NCBI GenBank assembly: GCA_963555705.1 | Contig: OY743176.1 | Span: 60,462,040 to 60,526,039 of the forward strand | DNA length: 64,000 nt | Direction: 5' to 3' | From: Ligustrum vulgare | Taxonomy: Eukaryota; Streptophyta; Magnoliopsida; Lamiales; Oleaceae | Part shown: positions 1-11,184 of the stretch, piece by piece | How positions within the stretch are numbered: position 1 is the stretch's first letter | Layout: each line of letters begins with the position of its first letter | Notes under the pieces: model-generated | What the model was told of the DNA's origin: nothing | Databases searched by the model: none | The model's input: only the letters and a program-made list of their open reading frames with translations | Made by a program: the position numbers and the translations under genes

Positions 1-1941
1 CCACAAATGTTCTTATATATCCTGTAGTCCATTTTAATTATGTATTATTATAAATTTAAAGCACTAGGCCCAAATGTTTATATTATAATGAATCATCACC
101 AGAGAACTCGATATAATTATTGTTTATAGAAAATCTAATCTATCTAATAACTTCTAATACTATATTAAAGGAAAATAGTCCTCAGAGTTTTCCCTCCCAA
201 GTTTCACCCCAAAAACATCCCTTAAAAAAGAAAATTAAAAATCGTTGTTGTAGAGAAAAAAAAAGGATCCCGCCAAAAAATCAATCAGCAATAAGGACTC
301 ATGTTGAAGGGCCCACCTACAATTATTCTTTTCTTGTGCATTTCAAATTTCAAAACGCCATTTCAAAACACCTGCTGGGCTGGTTTATGGCTGCTGGGAT
401 TCAAGCCGCTGTTGTCGAAGTCTAAAAACTGAAGCCAGAAAGCATCGATCGTGAGTGAAGCAAGTGAGAGCACCATCCACAAAGCTGTACACTGTGGAGG
501 TAGAACTACTGACCGAAAGCGAGAGAGAGAGCAGCTCCGACCGAGAAGAAGGTAGGAGGCTGACCTTTTATCAACCTATCCCGTCCAGCCATCTATCCGG
601 CGAACCACTGCCACCAGCTGCACCGCGACATCCAAGAGAACACTCTACCAATGTTTGGGCAGGAAACGACAACTGCACGGCGAGAAACGATTGGAAAAAG
701 GAAGTGAAAACCGGAGATGGAATCTCAGATTTTTCGCAAGTCCTATGTTATGAACCCTCTCATTTTTTATTTTTATTTTCTAATTCTTCTTTTTTTGGTT
801 GAAAAATCCAATTGAATGGTCTAATTTTATTTTTTGACCAAACTTCAGCTCCACCACCACCGCTACATCCTACCATCGTCGTGAAGCTAGCTGCCACCAT
901 CGAAACCGAGTAGGTACCATTTTTCTGTCAATCTCTTTATAGATTTCGTGTCATTATCCATGTGTTATATATGGAAATTGGTTTGATTTTCTCTTATTGT
1001 ACCTTGATCCACATTGAAAGTTTTAGTTTTTGCTCGATCCAAGTCTTTGTTGAGCCTTTCAGCTTTCAATGTATAAAATTTGTGTTCTTATGTTCTTGTG
1101 GTTTTGAGGAATCTTTTCACGCATTTTGGATTGAAAGAGAAGTGAGAACCAAGGAAAATTTATAGGTATTATTTGATTTTTAGTTCCTGATGAGTTGTGG
1201 ATGAATTAATTGGAGGATACTTTGTTCCTGTGATATATATATGAATTAATTGGAGGATACTTTGTACCTCATCAATTATTTTGTTCGATTTGAGCTTTAT
1301 CAAATTATTTTTTATTAATTTATTTGGGGACAATGTGATTGTACAAAATTCTAGAATGTGATTGTGTATCAAAATTTTCCTAGAAGTGTTGGGTCGAGCT
1401 TTGTCCAATAGATGACTGGCATCATCTTGATCTTATGTGTGTGTGATTGTATGATGAGCATTTCCAATACAGAATTTGATAGGAATCACAAGACTATAAC
1501 CTTATTTGATTTCATGTTCAATGGCTATTGTTAAGATATGATGAAACTCTTTGTAGCTTCTCAGATCCTTTTGATTTTATTTTGTTTAAAATCTAACTTG
1601 TGCTAATTGTAATTTTGCTTCCATTTCACGTTTTTGTTATCTATGTTAGAGATTATAAAACATTTTTACCGCCTACTACTCTCAAATTATCATATGAAAA
1701 CTTGAATGTCAATGTGTTTTTTAAAATTTTGGATGCAGGGGAACCCAACTGACTGGGTAAGCACGCATAGGTATCATCATCAATTTTGTGAATTGGAATT
1801 CTTTGACAAATTCATTCTGAAAACAAATAAGAGAACTTGAAGTTCCATTTAAACGTTGGAATAATCATAATTCACTGGCCTAATCTTTTAGAGTTTTGTA
1901 AGATCATTTCATAACATACTTATTTTGTTGTAAATTTGCAG
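1..1941. other. Unassigned sequence with no recognised gene
   Basis: No gene could be supported here. Positions about 440-720 are richer in GC and GA than the surrounding AT-rich DNA and look like a transcribed leader. The open frames at 120-425 and 455-802 encode low-complexity proteins that I do not recognise. A GT at 912 (GTAGGTACC context) and an AG/GT pair around 1737-1760 resemble splice sites but do not join a convincing frame. A short direct repeat, ATGAATTAATTGGAGGATAC, occurs at about 1200 and about 1241. The stretch may be the decayed 5' part of the polygalacturonase-like fragment that follows, or unrelated repeat DNA. Confidence 0.3.
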
Positions 1942-2012
1942 CAATATTCTTATTCGAGGAATTACAATTCTAGCTCCAGTTACAACCCCAAATACATATG
2001 GCATTAATCCAG
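1942..2012 (+). pseudogene. Lone GH28 polygalacturonase-like exon
   Basis: A 71-nt open segment sits between a good acceptor (TTTGCAG) and a good donor (GTGAGT). It translates to NILIRGITILAPVTTPNTYGINP. This resembles the stretch of plant glycoside hydrolase family 28 (pectin-degrading) enzymes that leads into the conserved NTDGI active-site motif. The conserved Asp of that motif is Tyr here, and no other GH28 motif (DD, GHG, RIK) was found nearby. Ty3/gypsy integrase sequence starts within 70 bases downstream. The likely interpretation is an isolated, inactive exon of a broken or captured gene. The match is short, so chance similarity is possible. Confidence 0.4.
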
Positions 2013-2078
2013 GTGAGTCAATTTCACAAACAGAACTGAACTTTTGTTGAACCTGTTGAGCCTAACTATATTAGGTGT

Positions 2079-2414
2079 ATTGTGCCTTTGCCTCGTCAAA
2101 TTCACTTCGACGAAGAGATGAATGAAGAAACCCAAAGGGCGGATCTTGATTTCCTCCTTGAAAGAAGGAACAAATCACATGTTTTGTTAGCCCATTACCC
2201 CAAAAAAATGGCTAGCTATTATAACAAGAAAGTAAAGAGAAGGTTTATTAGAATTGGGGACTTGGTCTTGAAGAAAGTACTTCTTTCAACTCAAGAGCCA
2301 GGAGTAGGGACTCTAGGTCCTAATTGGGAAGGACCTTATAAGGTCACCACCAAAATGGTACCAGGGACTTATAGGATAGAAGAACTCTCCGGAATACCTT
2401 TTCCTAACCCCTAG
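2079..2414 (+). pseudogene. Integrase C-terminal tail (Tat-type Ty3/gypsy pol)
   Basis: The frame encodes the end of a plant Tat/Ogre-type integrase. A basic helical stretch (FLLERRNKSHVLLAHYPKK, then YYNKKVKRRF) is followed by the small-barrel C-terminal module, with IGDLVLKKV at about residues 60-68 and GPNWEGPYKV at about 80-90. This module binds DNA next to the catalytic core in such integrases. The frame stops after PFPNP at a TAG where the family usually has Trp (PNPWN...), so the stop is probably a nonsense change. The HHCC and DDE regions are absent, so only the last part of pol survives. Confidence 0.65.
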
Positions 2415-3354
2415 AACACTAATAATCTTCTTTATATTATCAATGAAGCCAGTCTTCATTCACTTAAGGCATGCACCTCTTACTTTCTAAAGGTTATGCG
2501 ACAAAAGATTTCCTTTTGTAAGTTTACATTAAGTGAGTTAAACGTTATTATGGAAAACGTAACCTCAATAATTGGTCCAAAATCATAACTATCACACCAC
2601 GGTTGTCCATAACTAAACCAAGTGCCGATGCACCCCCATTAACTTATACAGTGTAATAATATGATTCAGTACAAAAGAATCCCCTAACAAGGGACTCCGA
2701 CAACAAACCCCACAATTCATATTACGCTTAGCATAAACACCTCGGACGAAAGCAAGGGACTGCCTAGCAAACAAAAGTTACCCCCATTAAACTAGTTTGA
2801 ACCACAACGTCTTCTTTTAAGGAAGTTATATCACCATTATCATCACATACAAGTGTTTACAGTGCGTAACTACTCATTCGAAACAAATTGCAAAAATACC
2901 AAAACAAAGCGATGTTTGGACCACCTACCAAAAACAAAGTTTATCAGCTAAACAAAAAAGTAGTCATAATGTTTTGTTTACAAATTCCAAAAAAAGTCAG
3001 GGTGCTTTGAACGTGCTACTTGGGACTTCCTACCAAAACAAAGAAAAAATGAGCAACCTATCATTCAAACCTAACTCTAGGACATAAATATCTCCACTTA
3101 GGTTTCAGGGACTATCATAACTAGAAACAAAAATTACTACGCTTTGTCAAAACTTAATACTTGAAATATGATGATTACAGTTAGTCAAAACTTGTAAAAA
3201 AATCCAAAATATCAGGTGCATTAAGACTTGATGTGTCTCCAAGAAATAAAAAACACATCGACATCGAAACAAAAGAAATTTACTCGATAAAAAGAAAAAT
3301 AAATGAGTCATTGAAAGTTCGGTGGCAAGTTGTTTGAAAAACAGTCGCAAATAG
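2415..3354. other. Spacer between pol tail and antisense ORF
   Basis: No coding sequence is supported. The stretch is AT-rich and matches the position of the non-coding spacer that lies downstream of pol in Tat-lineage elements. Confidence 0.4.
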
Positions 3355-4201
3355 CTAAATGGCATCACTTGTAGAGGCATCATGAGCAGAAGCGCCATCA
3401 ATAGCATCAACAGAAGGAGCATCCTTGTCAGCGTCTTGAGGCCCGGGATAAAAGGCTTCGATCTTCGAAAGATCCAAGTAAGGAAAATCTTCCTTCACAT
3501 CTTTTAAAACCATCCAAGCCCCAATGTTTCCAAAGACTCTCTGCATCACCTCATACTCGGGTGTATTTTCAAAATTGACCTTGGAATTTTGAATTGCCTC
3601 AATCACTCTAACCTCAAAAACTCCTTCACACAAAGCTCAACAGTTTGCTCCAAAGCCTTTGTTACCTTTAAGTAAATGTGCAATTTAAGGGAGGCATAAT
3701 CTTCCTTTGCCTTCTTCCGAACCTCCACCTCCCTCTCCAACCGACTTGTTACCTCCGTCAACTTACTCTTCATGGCGTTGGCCTCTTGAAGGGACTTAGT
3801 AGTGCATTTTGGGAGTGATGGTCATCTTCAACCTTCTTGCAAAAAGTCGCCACATCAGCTCGGAAGCACGCAGATCATGCTTCAACTTCTCATTATCCTC
3901 CTGGAGACACTTGGAAAGAGCTTTGTCCTCCTTCGAGGATTTACGAGCTATAAACAGCTTGTCCTTGAGGTTATTAATCTCCCTCAGCATCTTATTAGCA
4001 TGGAGAAGGGCTGTCTCAGTGTCCTCTTATCACACTGCATATCCGTGACGGAAGATTCTACGTCATCAAACAGGGCCAAGGCCCTAACATTGATGGCCTT
4101 AGCAGCAAGCAACTTCCGGACGAGAGAGGCACTAGAGGAAAAGGCAAACCACCCTCCAGTCCAAAACTGTTCCAAACTTCTAATTTTAAATTTATTCTCT
4201 T
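3355..4201 (-). pseudogene. Antisense ORF of Tat-like element, C-terminal part
   Basis: On the minus strand three overlapping pieces in different frames read as one decayed protein. The first (4175-3984) contains EQFWTGGWFAFSSSASLV and ALALFDDVESSVTDMQCDKR. The second (3990-3796) is a coiled-coil-like stretch rich in Lys, Glu and Leu. The last (3633-3355) has EYEVMQRVFGNIGAW and an acidic, Pro- and Asp-rich end (AFYPGPQDADKDAP). I recognise this as the type of protein encoded on the opposite strand of Tat/Retand-like elements; its function is not known. At least one frameshift separates the parts, so it is not intact. Confidence 0.5.
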
Positions 4202-4940
4202 TGGCTAGACGACGCGAACGGAAAGCTAGAGAATTGAAGTTTCCCTTGCTCGACTCGAATTCAGTAGCTTTTGAGGTAGACTCATACCTAATAATTTATT
4301 TACCTATGATTTGCATGTGAATCTGAAATTATGTAAATCATATTTGATGTTATGAGAAAAGTGATGATATGATCATGTAATTAGCAATAAGGGGTAAGAT
4401 GGGCCAAGACTCTCCCGAAAATGGCTTGTGTAAGAAAAGAAGAAATGTTATAAGCTTTATAACTCTCATGCACATTTGCATGTTGAAAGAAGACAAGACG
4501 AGGCTACTTTTCCGCACTTATATGTTATATATTTATGATGTTATGCAAAAGATATGTTTAGCATGATTACATGTTTATGTGCAATTTATAGAATAAATGA
4601 ATTATTTTATAATGAGTTTACTGAGTATTTCTTTGAAATACTCATCCCGTTATTAACAATTTTTGCAGACTTCAGAAGCGGTGACGGGTGATGGACACAA
4701 GTGACAAGGAAATAAATACATGTTTTATTTGAAAGTTCAACTTTATAATTTAACGTTCATATGAATTTCTATGTTATCGATTGTTGAAAAACTTGAACTT
4801 ATCTTGGTTGGAGGATTTTTATAATATTTCATGCAAAATTTAAATATCTAGTACTTTTTCCGCTAAATTTATTATTTAGAAAAAAATGAGTTTGAAAGAA
4901 AGTAGTGACGTTCCGAGTATTTAGAACACGAGGCGTTACA
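4202..4940 (+). mobile_element. Probable LTR 3'-end fragment
   Basis: This AT-rich stretch ends in GAGGCGTTACA at 4940. It carries a GAGTATTTCTTTGAAATACTC hairpin near 4622-4642, followed by TTTGCAGACTTCAGAAGCGG. A similar arrangement (GGGTATTTTTAAATACTC, then a GCGG-rich tract) lies at 12004-12075. Plant Ty3/gypsy LTRs often end in CGTTACA, so a truncated LTR is likely. No second copy, primer site or target duplication was found. Confidence 0.3.
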
Positions 4941-5424
4941 AAATGAGTCAAACACAAGGAACTTCTTCTTACAGTATGTCTCCTAGTTGCAACGAATCAT
5001 GTCCACTTCAAATACCTGAAGAATTGAGAAATTATTTTCAACAAGATATACATAGAAATGTGGAGCCTGCTAATTCTTTATAATTTATTTACTTCAATAT
5101 TGGCAAACAGACGAACGAAGATATCCGATTGTTTCCGGCATAGTAAAAGATCTACTAACACCTCCGGTTAGCACGGTAACTTCAGAGTCCGCTTTTAGTG
5201 CAGGTAAAAAGGTTTTGTTAAAATTCATGAGCCGGCTCAAAGAAGATATTTTGGAAGCGTTAATGTGTGTCAAAGATTGGCGAGACGGTAATTTACGCAT
5301 TATAGAAGATCGCCACTTGGCCTGGGGGTGGGCTACACGGGTTGCAAGATGGGTTGGGTTTATTAGCCTAACTCCCTCTGGAAGTCTAAATTTTGAAAGG
5401 GCACCTAACAAATCAACTCCCTAG
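4941..5424 (+). pseudogene. hAT transposase remnant (C-terminal dimerisation domain)
   Basis: From about 5094 one frame reads YWQTDERRYPIVSGIVKDLL, then PPVSTVTSESAFSAGKKVLL, MSRLKEDILEALMCVKDWRD and on to IIEDRH. This is the hATC domain found at the C-terminus of hAT (Ac/Tam3-type) DNA transposases, where it mediates dimerisation. The diagnostic W-(8)-RYPI-(~15)-PVSTV-SESAFS spacing and the EAL-C-DW end are present. The upstream part (from about 4944, MSQTQGTSSYSM) is only loosely similar and the catalytic core is missing. The remnant lies between two pieces of the Tat antisense ORF, so it came in with or next to the inserted LTR fragment. It is non-functional. Confidence 0.7.
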
Positions 5425-5906
5425 ATCTCAGATTCCTCCTTGCTACTCTCCCACAACTCTGGATTGGGCTCAGGGTCGATATGATGCCCTAATACCTTAT
5501 TAACGTATTCAACCCAACTTTCGACTTTGGCGATTTATTCCTCAAACAACCCAAGTTCCTCCCTATGAGCCCTAAAGGGAGCCCTAACTTCTAAGTACGA
5601 CTCTTGTGTCCCAGATGAAGAGCCTACCGCCTCTTCTCCTCTCAAATCCCTGACTCGTTTACTCCAGATTTCTTGCAGCGATGCCTCCTCCTCAGCTGAT
5701 AACCGGACCATGTAGATCTGATTTTTTTCTTCTTCGCTGTCAGAATAATCCAAAAAAATTACACTATTGAATTTCCTACTTAGCCTCCTTATACACTCCC
5801 TAAAGAAATGGCTACTAAAAACTAGTTGAAACACATGGAAAAATCCTTTGATAGGTTCCGCCACTACCATCAATTTCTCTAAACCCACTCCCCCAATTCT
5901 TTCCAT
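5424..5906 (-). pseudogene. Antisense ORF of Tat-like element, N-terminal part
   Basis: The minus-strand frame starting at 5906 (MERIGGVGLEKLMVVAEPIK) is open for 123 codons to 5535. It contains a hydrophobic first third and an acidic middle (DYSDSEEEKNQIYMVRLSAE) followed by EEEASLQEIWSKRVRDL. Its position and orientation suit the N-terminus of the antisense protein whose C-terminus lies at 3355-4201. The two parts are separated by inserted DNA. I do not know its function, and the link between the parts is inferred from order and orientation only. Confidence 0.4.
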
Positions 5907-6777
5907 TTTTTCTCAAATTCCAGACTTACCTAAAAGAAAACACAGAAAAGTAAATCCCTCAAACAAGCACTCAAGAATCAAAGATTGAAAATAACAAGCA
6001 CACGGAAGGACAGAGAGACTACCTGAAAAATGATGAAAAATCAATGGTCACTTGTCCAACGAAGCGACACGATAATGGAAGCTAAAAGAGGGGTTATTGA
6101 TAAAGTTCTTCAAAGAGGAAAAATGAAGTAAAGTATTTTCACAGTAAACACTTGAACGAATGGTGAAGTAGCAGGAAAGGGAAAGCTACGAAACGACAGA
6201 GACTTTATAGAGGAGGCCAATTGATCTGAACTCTTGGTTCCTAAGCTAGGAGATTAATCAAGCAGTCCACGCGTCCCTTGAGAACAACTGATGAGGTGAA
6301 GCGCACGCGTGACTAAAATGCGCTTCCCTGAAGCAATTCTCGAAAATTGAAAATAATCATTCCTCTGCCATAAATGTGCCCACAAGAAACCACGTTAGCA
6401 CCCATAACAGTTGTATTAAAGAGGAAATAAGTCCAAGAGCATTTTATATATTTATATCTTGATCAGCAACATAAGAAACCCCAAAGTTCCGAATATTGCA
6501 ACAAGTCACATGGATGTTCCACTTTGGACTCATGAGGAAGAAGCGTTTGGAAGATTCGCATCATTCCATAAATAAACACTACCCCATCCTCATGGACCCC
6601 GCAACCAATTCACTTTGGCTTGTCTATGTCAAGTTCGATCCGCCCCTGAATGGACCCGACGAACTTGAGGGACTAGTGCTACAACCACGCCCAATTAACC
6701 TTGGCACGTCACCTATGGGAGCCCACATGGGACCCACTAGTTTCCAGCTGCGCTTAGAAATTTGAAAGTTATTGTAT

Positions 6778-7339
6778 TGTCAAGGTAAAATATTGTCCGA
6801 ACTCTTTATAGTCAAACTGCTTATTTTGAACTGGTGTTAGCCGAAGTACATGTCTTGGACCAGTGACAATACTGGTCAGTATGTCAGAGAGATGTAACCT
6901 TCCTGCTAGTTGTGGCTTGATGGGACAACATCTTTACAAGGGATGTGATGGCAGCCTATAGTTGGGCGAAATGATTATAGCCAAAGAAATTGTTTACCTA
7001 GCGAAGCCACGTGTAAAGTATGACACGTATCTCAATATGGGAATATAACTTTAACTATAAATAGGACACATTAGCCACCAAAAAAAATGTTAGAAACTCA
7101 ATACTAAAACTCTATATATAAAGCTCACTCCCTTTTCTCTTTTGTACAGTTATATTTCTTACACCCAATTTATATTTACTCACAATGAGTCCTGACTTGA
7201 GCTTTGGAGTGCAAATGGGGAGCCACCCCGCCCCCGTTGCATACTGGCCGTTTATCCTAGTACACAGGAAGTCCATGTGTTCAAGAGGAAGGAGTTGAGA
7301 CGTGTTGATCAAGGGACCTACCAGATTTTGTGGTCAACA
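6778..7339 (+). repeat. Putative Tat/Retand-type LTR
   Basis: The stretch begins TGTCAAGGTAAAATATTGTC and ends GTGGTCAACA (TG...CA). It has two TATA-like boxes (CTATAAATAG at 7055 and TATATATAAAG at 7113). About 70 bases further on comes CTGACTTGAGCTTTGGAGTG (7192-7211), which resembles the CTGACTTGAGCGTCGGAGTG motif common in U5 regions of Tat/Ogre/Retand LTRs. It sits where the 3' LTR of the preceding element should be. Exact ends are inferred because no partner LTR is in the window. Confidence 0.5.
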
Positions 7340-8150
7340 ATCTTAATGCATGAATTACCTAATAACTAATTCAGAGATAAGTTACTTAACTAGACTACGT
7401 AATAAATTTTGATAATTTAACAAAATGGAGAGAACTTGATTGTGATTGTTATGATCATTATATGAATTCATGTTATTGAATGAATTTTATTAAGGTTTAT
7501 TCTGACCCGACATAGAGATATGTGGTTGACCTAATTAGGTAAAATTAATTTAAATTCGAGAGGAAGAAATTAGATATAATTGTGAATTCGGTCAAATACT
7601 ATTTTAGGAAGAAAATTTGGGATGAAAGTTTGAATATGATAATTAGGGTAAAACCATTAGTTCCAATACCTTCACTTCAAAACAAAAAATTTAATTCTTG
7701 ATTTTTGCATATTTAGTAAACTTTCTAATATATTTTGTGCGAGAAACACGACAAAACTCGAGGAATTGAGATTGAAACACATGTAAAGTTTCAAATTTAG
7801 ATGAGTTTAAACAGTAGCACTATAAATCTAGTCTTATGACACAAGAACCTAAGGTATATTAAACATTAGACCCGTTAAGATGGGTAAACAAGAACCATAA
7901 TGGGAAAACGCTACAAAGGTTGTCCAAGTCCTTGATAAGTTCGATTTGAATTCCACAAAGATTTATATTCTTTGATAAGTTTGAAAAAATAAATGAAATT
8001 CTCACCTTTAATTGTATTGAATCACTCAATAATTATAATCATCAAAATTTATTAGTGATAAGAAGTGACATTGTGTTACTTTTTAATTAAAAGAGAATGT
8101 GAGTTAAAAGAAAAAGTGATAAGAAGTGACATTTTGTCACTTTTTAAAAA
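7340..8150. other. AT-rich non-coding DNA
   Basis: No gene is seen. The last 100 bases carry GTGACATTTTGTCAC-type short palindromes that resume after the solo LTR at 11180. This shows that the two flanks were once contiguous. Confidence 0.4.
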
Positions 8151-8155
8151 GTGGC

Positions 8156-9385
8156 TGTAACGACCCAAAAAAATTTGTCCTATTATTATATGAAATTATT
8201 CACATTTAACAGGACCCATTTCAAATCCAAATAGAAATTTTAATTTATTTGACTTATTTAAAGGTGTCATTTTGACATTAAATAAGACTTTTAATTTAGT
8301 TGATGTAATATAAACGAAAGATAAATAAGAAGAATAAATATCACTTTAAGTAATTTTATCGATTTAATAAATCGATTATCGATTCCACAATTGGGAAGAT
8401 ATAAATTGAAGTATATGGAATGTACTTCAAAGTGGAACTAAGAATTCGTTCTAACGTTGAAAAATAATAGACCAAGATTAATCCGTAAACTTGTTGGTCA
8501 AAAAAAAAATTAAAGTAATATATAATTATTTATATATGTGTGTGACGTCCACACACACATATATTTATATTTATATTATTAATTAACGACGAATTACACG
8601 TATGGTTTTGGGACGTCTAAGTCCTTAGTTTCATTATCTGTTTTGACGATTCGAGAATACCCTCGTTTAGAGTTCTAAATGAATTTCGAAATGGTATATT
8701 GTAGACACGTATTCGGTTCACATACGTGTCTTGAAAATTTTAATAAAGAAGGTTAGCAACTTGAAATGTTAGTTTTAAACGGCCTATTTTGACAAACCGT
8801 AACTTTTGGTATAGTTGACCATATTGCGTTTCGGCTAGGATACGGGAACCTAGATCGTGAGTATTTTAAAATGATATATTGAAAGTTCAATTTTGATGAT
8901 AGTATCGAAAATTAAGACAAAAGTAACCACTTGAAAAGAAATAAAAATAAAATAGTTTTAAGTGATATACTTTGACGAGTGATAACTTTTACCTCAGTTA
9001 TCGATTTTATGATATGAAAATATCGTTGGAATGTATTCCGTGAGAACTTCATATTGGCCCCAAGAATTTTCTATTTCGACTTCATATGACCCTATAATTT
9101 CTTTAGAGTCATTTTGTTAGTTTTTAATAATTTTTGGATTAAAATATAAATCTTATATTTTTTTTGGACTAAAAGAGCAAATAAAATAAATGCAACTTAG
9201 TCCCCGATAAAAACTATAAATATGGGCAGTCGGCTGTTAAAAACAGGGGAAAAAAAAAGGGGAAGGAACTTTGGTCGCATTTTTAACTGGGGGTCAACCC
9301 CCCGTTTAAAATAAATAGGGGGTACCCCCCCCCCCTCTCTCTTTCAAGTAAAGGTTTGTTTTTTTTTTTTTTTTTTTTAATTCTT

Positions 9386-9447
<62 letters not shown>

Positions 9448-11179
9448 ATATAATTAGATTTATATTATTAATGTTATGATTAATATTTTGGATATGAGAA
9501 TTAGTTTAATTTTCTTATAAGGTATAATAAAGTAAGTCAATCCCTTAAAAATAAAGTTGGTCCATATAATTAATTAGATAAAATATTTTACAATAAGATG
9601 ACCCATTCTAATTTCATATTATTTAATTGACCCTAATTTAAATTGGTTAGTTGGAATATAATATATTATCATGTGATTAAATTATAGTTTATATATATGA
9701 TAGGTAAGGAGCATGATTATTTTAGTTCGACTCTAAGTGGATATTAGTAGTTCAAAATATTGTTGAATAAAGTTTTGAACCCTAGCTGGGATGCCTAAGG
9801 AATGAGGTAAGTAACATTTCAACTACAATGTAAAACATAGTATTAATATTATTATGTGTTCATAGGTGACTATGTGAGATATATTATTGGTGCAATATTC
9901 GCGAAATATGATGTGGCAATTATTTGTATGTGGTGAAAGCATGTGAGACATGAATTGATGATATGACATGTTATTAATGCACATGAATTTATTGGAATGT
10001 CATATTACGTGATTATGATGTACAATTATCGGATGAAATATATGTTGGCATTCATGGGCATTGACATGTGCATTGTGTGGACTTAGAAGAAGTCCTTAAT
10101 AAATGATAAAGAAAGATATAAAGAGTATATGGAGATATATGGAGAGAGAATGATGTGGATGATAGTAGAATAGCCCTACGACTACGAGTGTACCTTACTT
10201 TACTTCACGTCCGGATATATACACCCGCTTGATGCTCCTGACGATCATTAAGGGTAGTTGATGATGGGGTGTTGGAGGTCTGGCACCGGTATACAGGTGG
10301 TGTCGGGAGGTCTCTTGGTGGCCTTGGGATTGAGGATCGACACGCCGAGCGCAGTATATAATAGGTCAGGCCTGATTGATATAATATAATTCCCGGTGCA
10401 GTATATTGAGTCTCGGTGGGCGACGATGGATACAAACTGTGGAGTCTTGAGTCTCGGTGAACGATGATAGACCACAGGCACTGGAAGGCGTATGTTATCG
10501 ACCATGTGATAATTGAGCTCATACGGTACAACGCAGTGGGATTCGGGCTCAAGCAGAAAATGTGGATAAACTGATATAGCGAGAAGACACGGAGCCTGGG
10601 GATAAGATAATTGTGAGAAAGTGAATCGAAACTCATGCGCATGATCATGCATGTTGTTACTTGCTGATCATTACCTCATTTAGTTTTGCATTATAGGTGT
10701 GACAATGCATGAAATGGAGGTTGGTGCAAGCTCTCGGGACGAATGTGTACTGGATACCTGATCGTGGTTCATGGACATCTGGTTGAAACCTCAGAAAGGT
10801 CTAACTACTTTTAAATAATTTTATTTCATTTCAAGATAGTTAATTATTTTAAATAGCAAATTCCCGGCTATCTTCCGCTATCTGCTCTCTGTTCTCTGTT
10901 TTAGATAGTTATTTTTGTATCAACTACTAATTATAAATTTTTTATGTTATAGTTAGTTTATTTTGTTTTCTTCTAAATTAAATTACAAATGATATTTCAG
11001 AGAAAAATACTTATTTTTAATAATGTCCAATTATACTTTAAAATAGAAGTTCAAATTTATATTTCAAATTTATATTTAAAGGGGGTGGAAAAAATACTAT
11101 TTTATTCATTTGAAAAATCAAAATATGGCGGGAAAATAAATGAATGAATTAAAATTGGAAATGAATTTGGGGTGCCACA
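8156..11179 (+). mobile_element. Solo LTR, ~3.0 kb, Ty3/gypsy-like
   Basis: The element starts TGTAACGACCC and ends GGGGTGCCACA (TG...CA). It is flanked on both sides by GTGGC (8151-8155 and 11180-11184), a 5-bp target-site duplication. There is no primer site, polypurine tract or coding sequence, which fits a solo LTR left by recombination between two LTRs. A second copy lies in inverse orientation at 26816-30529. After removing the nested TRIM, that copy is about 3005 bp against 3024 bp here. The long LTR and TGTAACGACCC start suggest a Del/Tekay-like chromovirus, but there is no internal region to prove it. The ORFs at 10205-10652 are chance frames inside the LTR. Confidence 0.85.
9387..9446. 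repeat. (ATT)n microsatellite
   Basis: About 20 uninterrupted ATT units follow a long T tract inside the solo LTR. Confidence 0.95.
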
Positions 11180-11184
11180 GTGGC

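Larger units (their letters stand above)
2040..7339 (+). mobile_element. Ty3/gypsy Tat/Retand-like element, truncated 3' half
   Basis: In + orientation this stretch holds the C-terminal tail of a Tat-type integrase (2079-2414), a non-coding spacer, an ORF on the opposite strand in two pieces (3355-4201 and 5424-5906), and an LTR-like end (6778-7339). An antisense ORF between pol and the 3' LTR is a known trait of the Tat lineage (Grande, Retand and relatives). The 5' LTR, gag, protease, RT and most of the integrase are missing. The antisense ORF is split by foreign DNA at about 4202-5424, made of an LTR-like fragment and a hAT transposase remnant. The left boundary is approximate. Confidence 0.6.

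Noticed and set aside
455..802. 115-codon open frame as a host gene
   Set aside because: Low-complexity composition, no recognised motif and no convincing downstream exon; kept only as unassigned sequence.
10205..10652. Overlapping minus-strand frames of 147 and 134 codons
   Set aside because: They lie wholly inside a solo LTR defined by target duplications, and their proteins have no recognisable domain.
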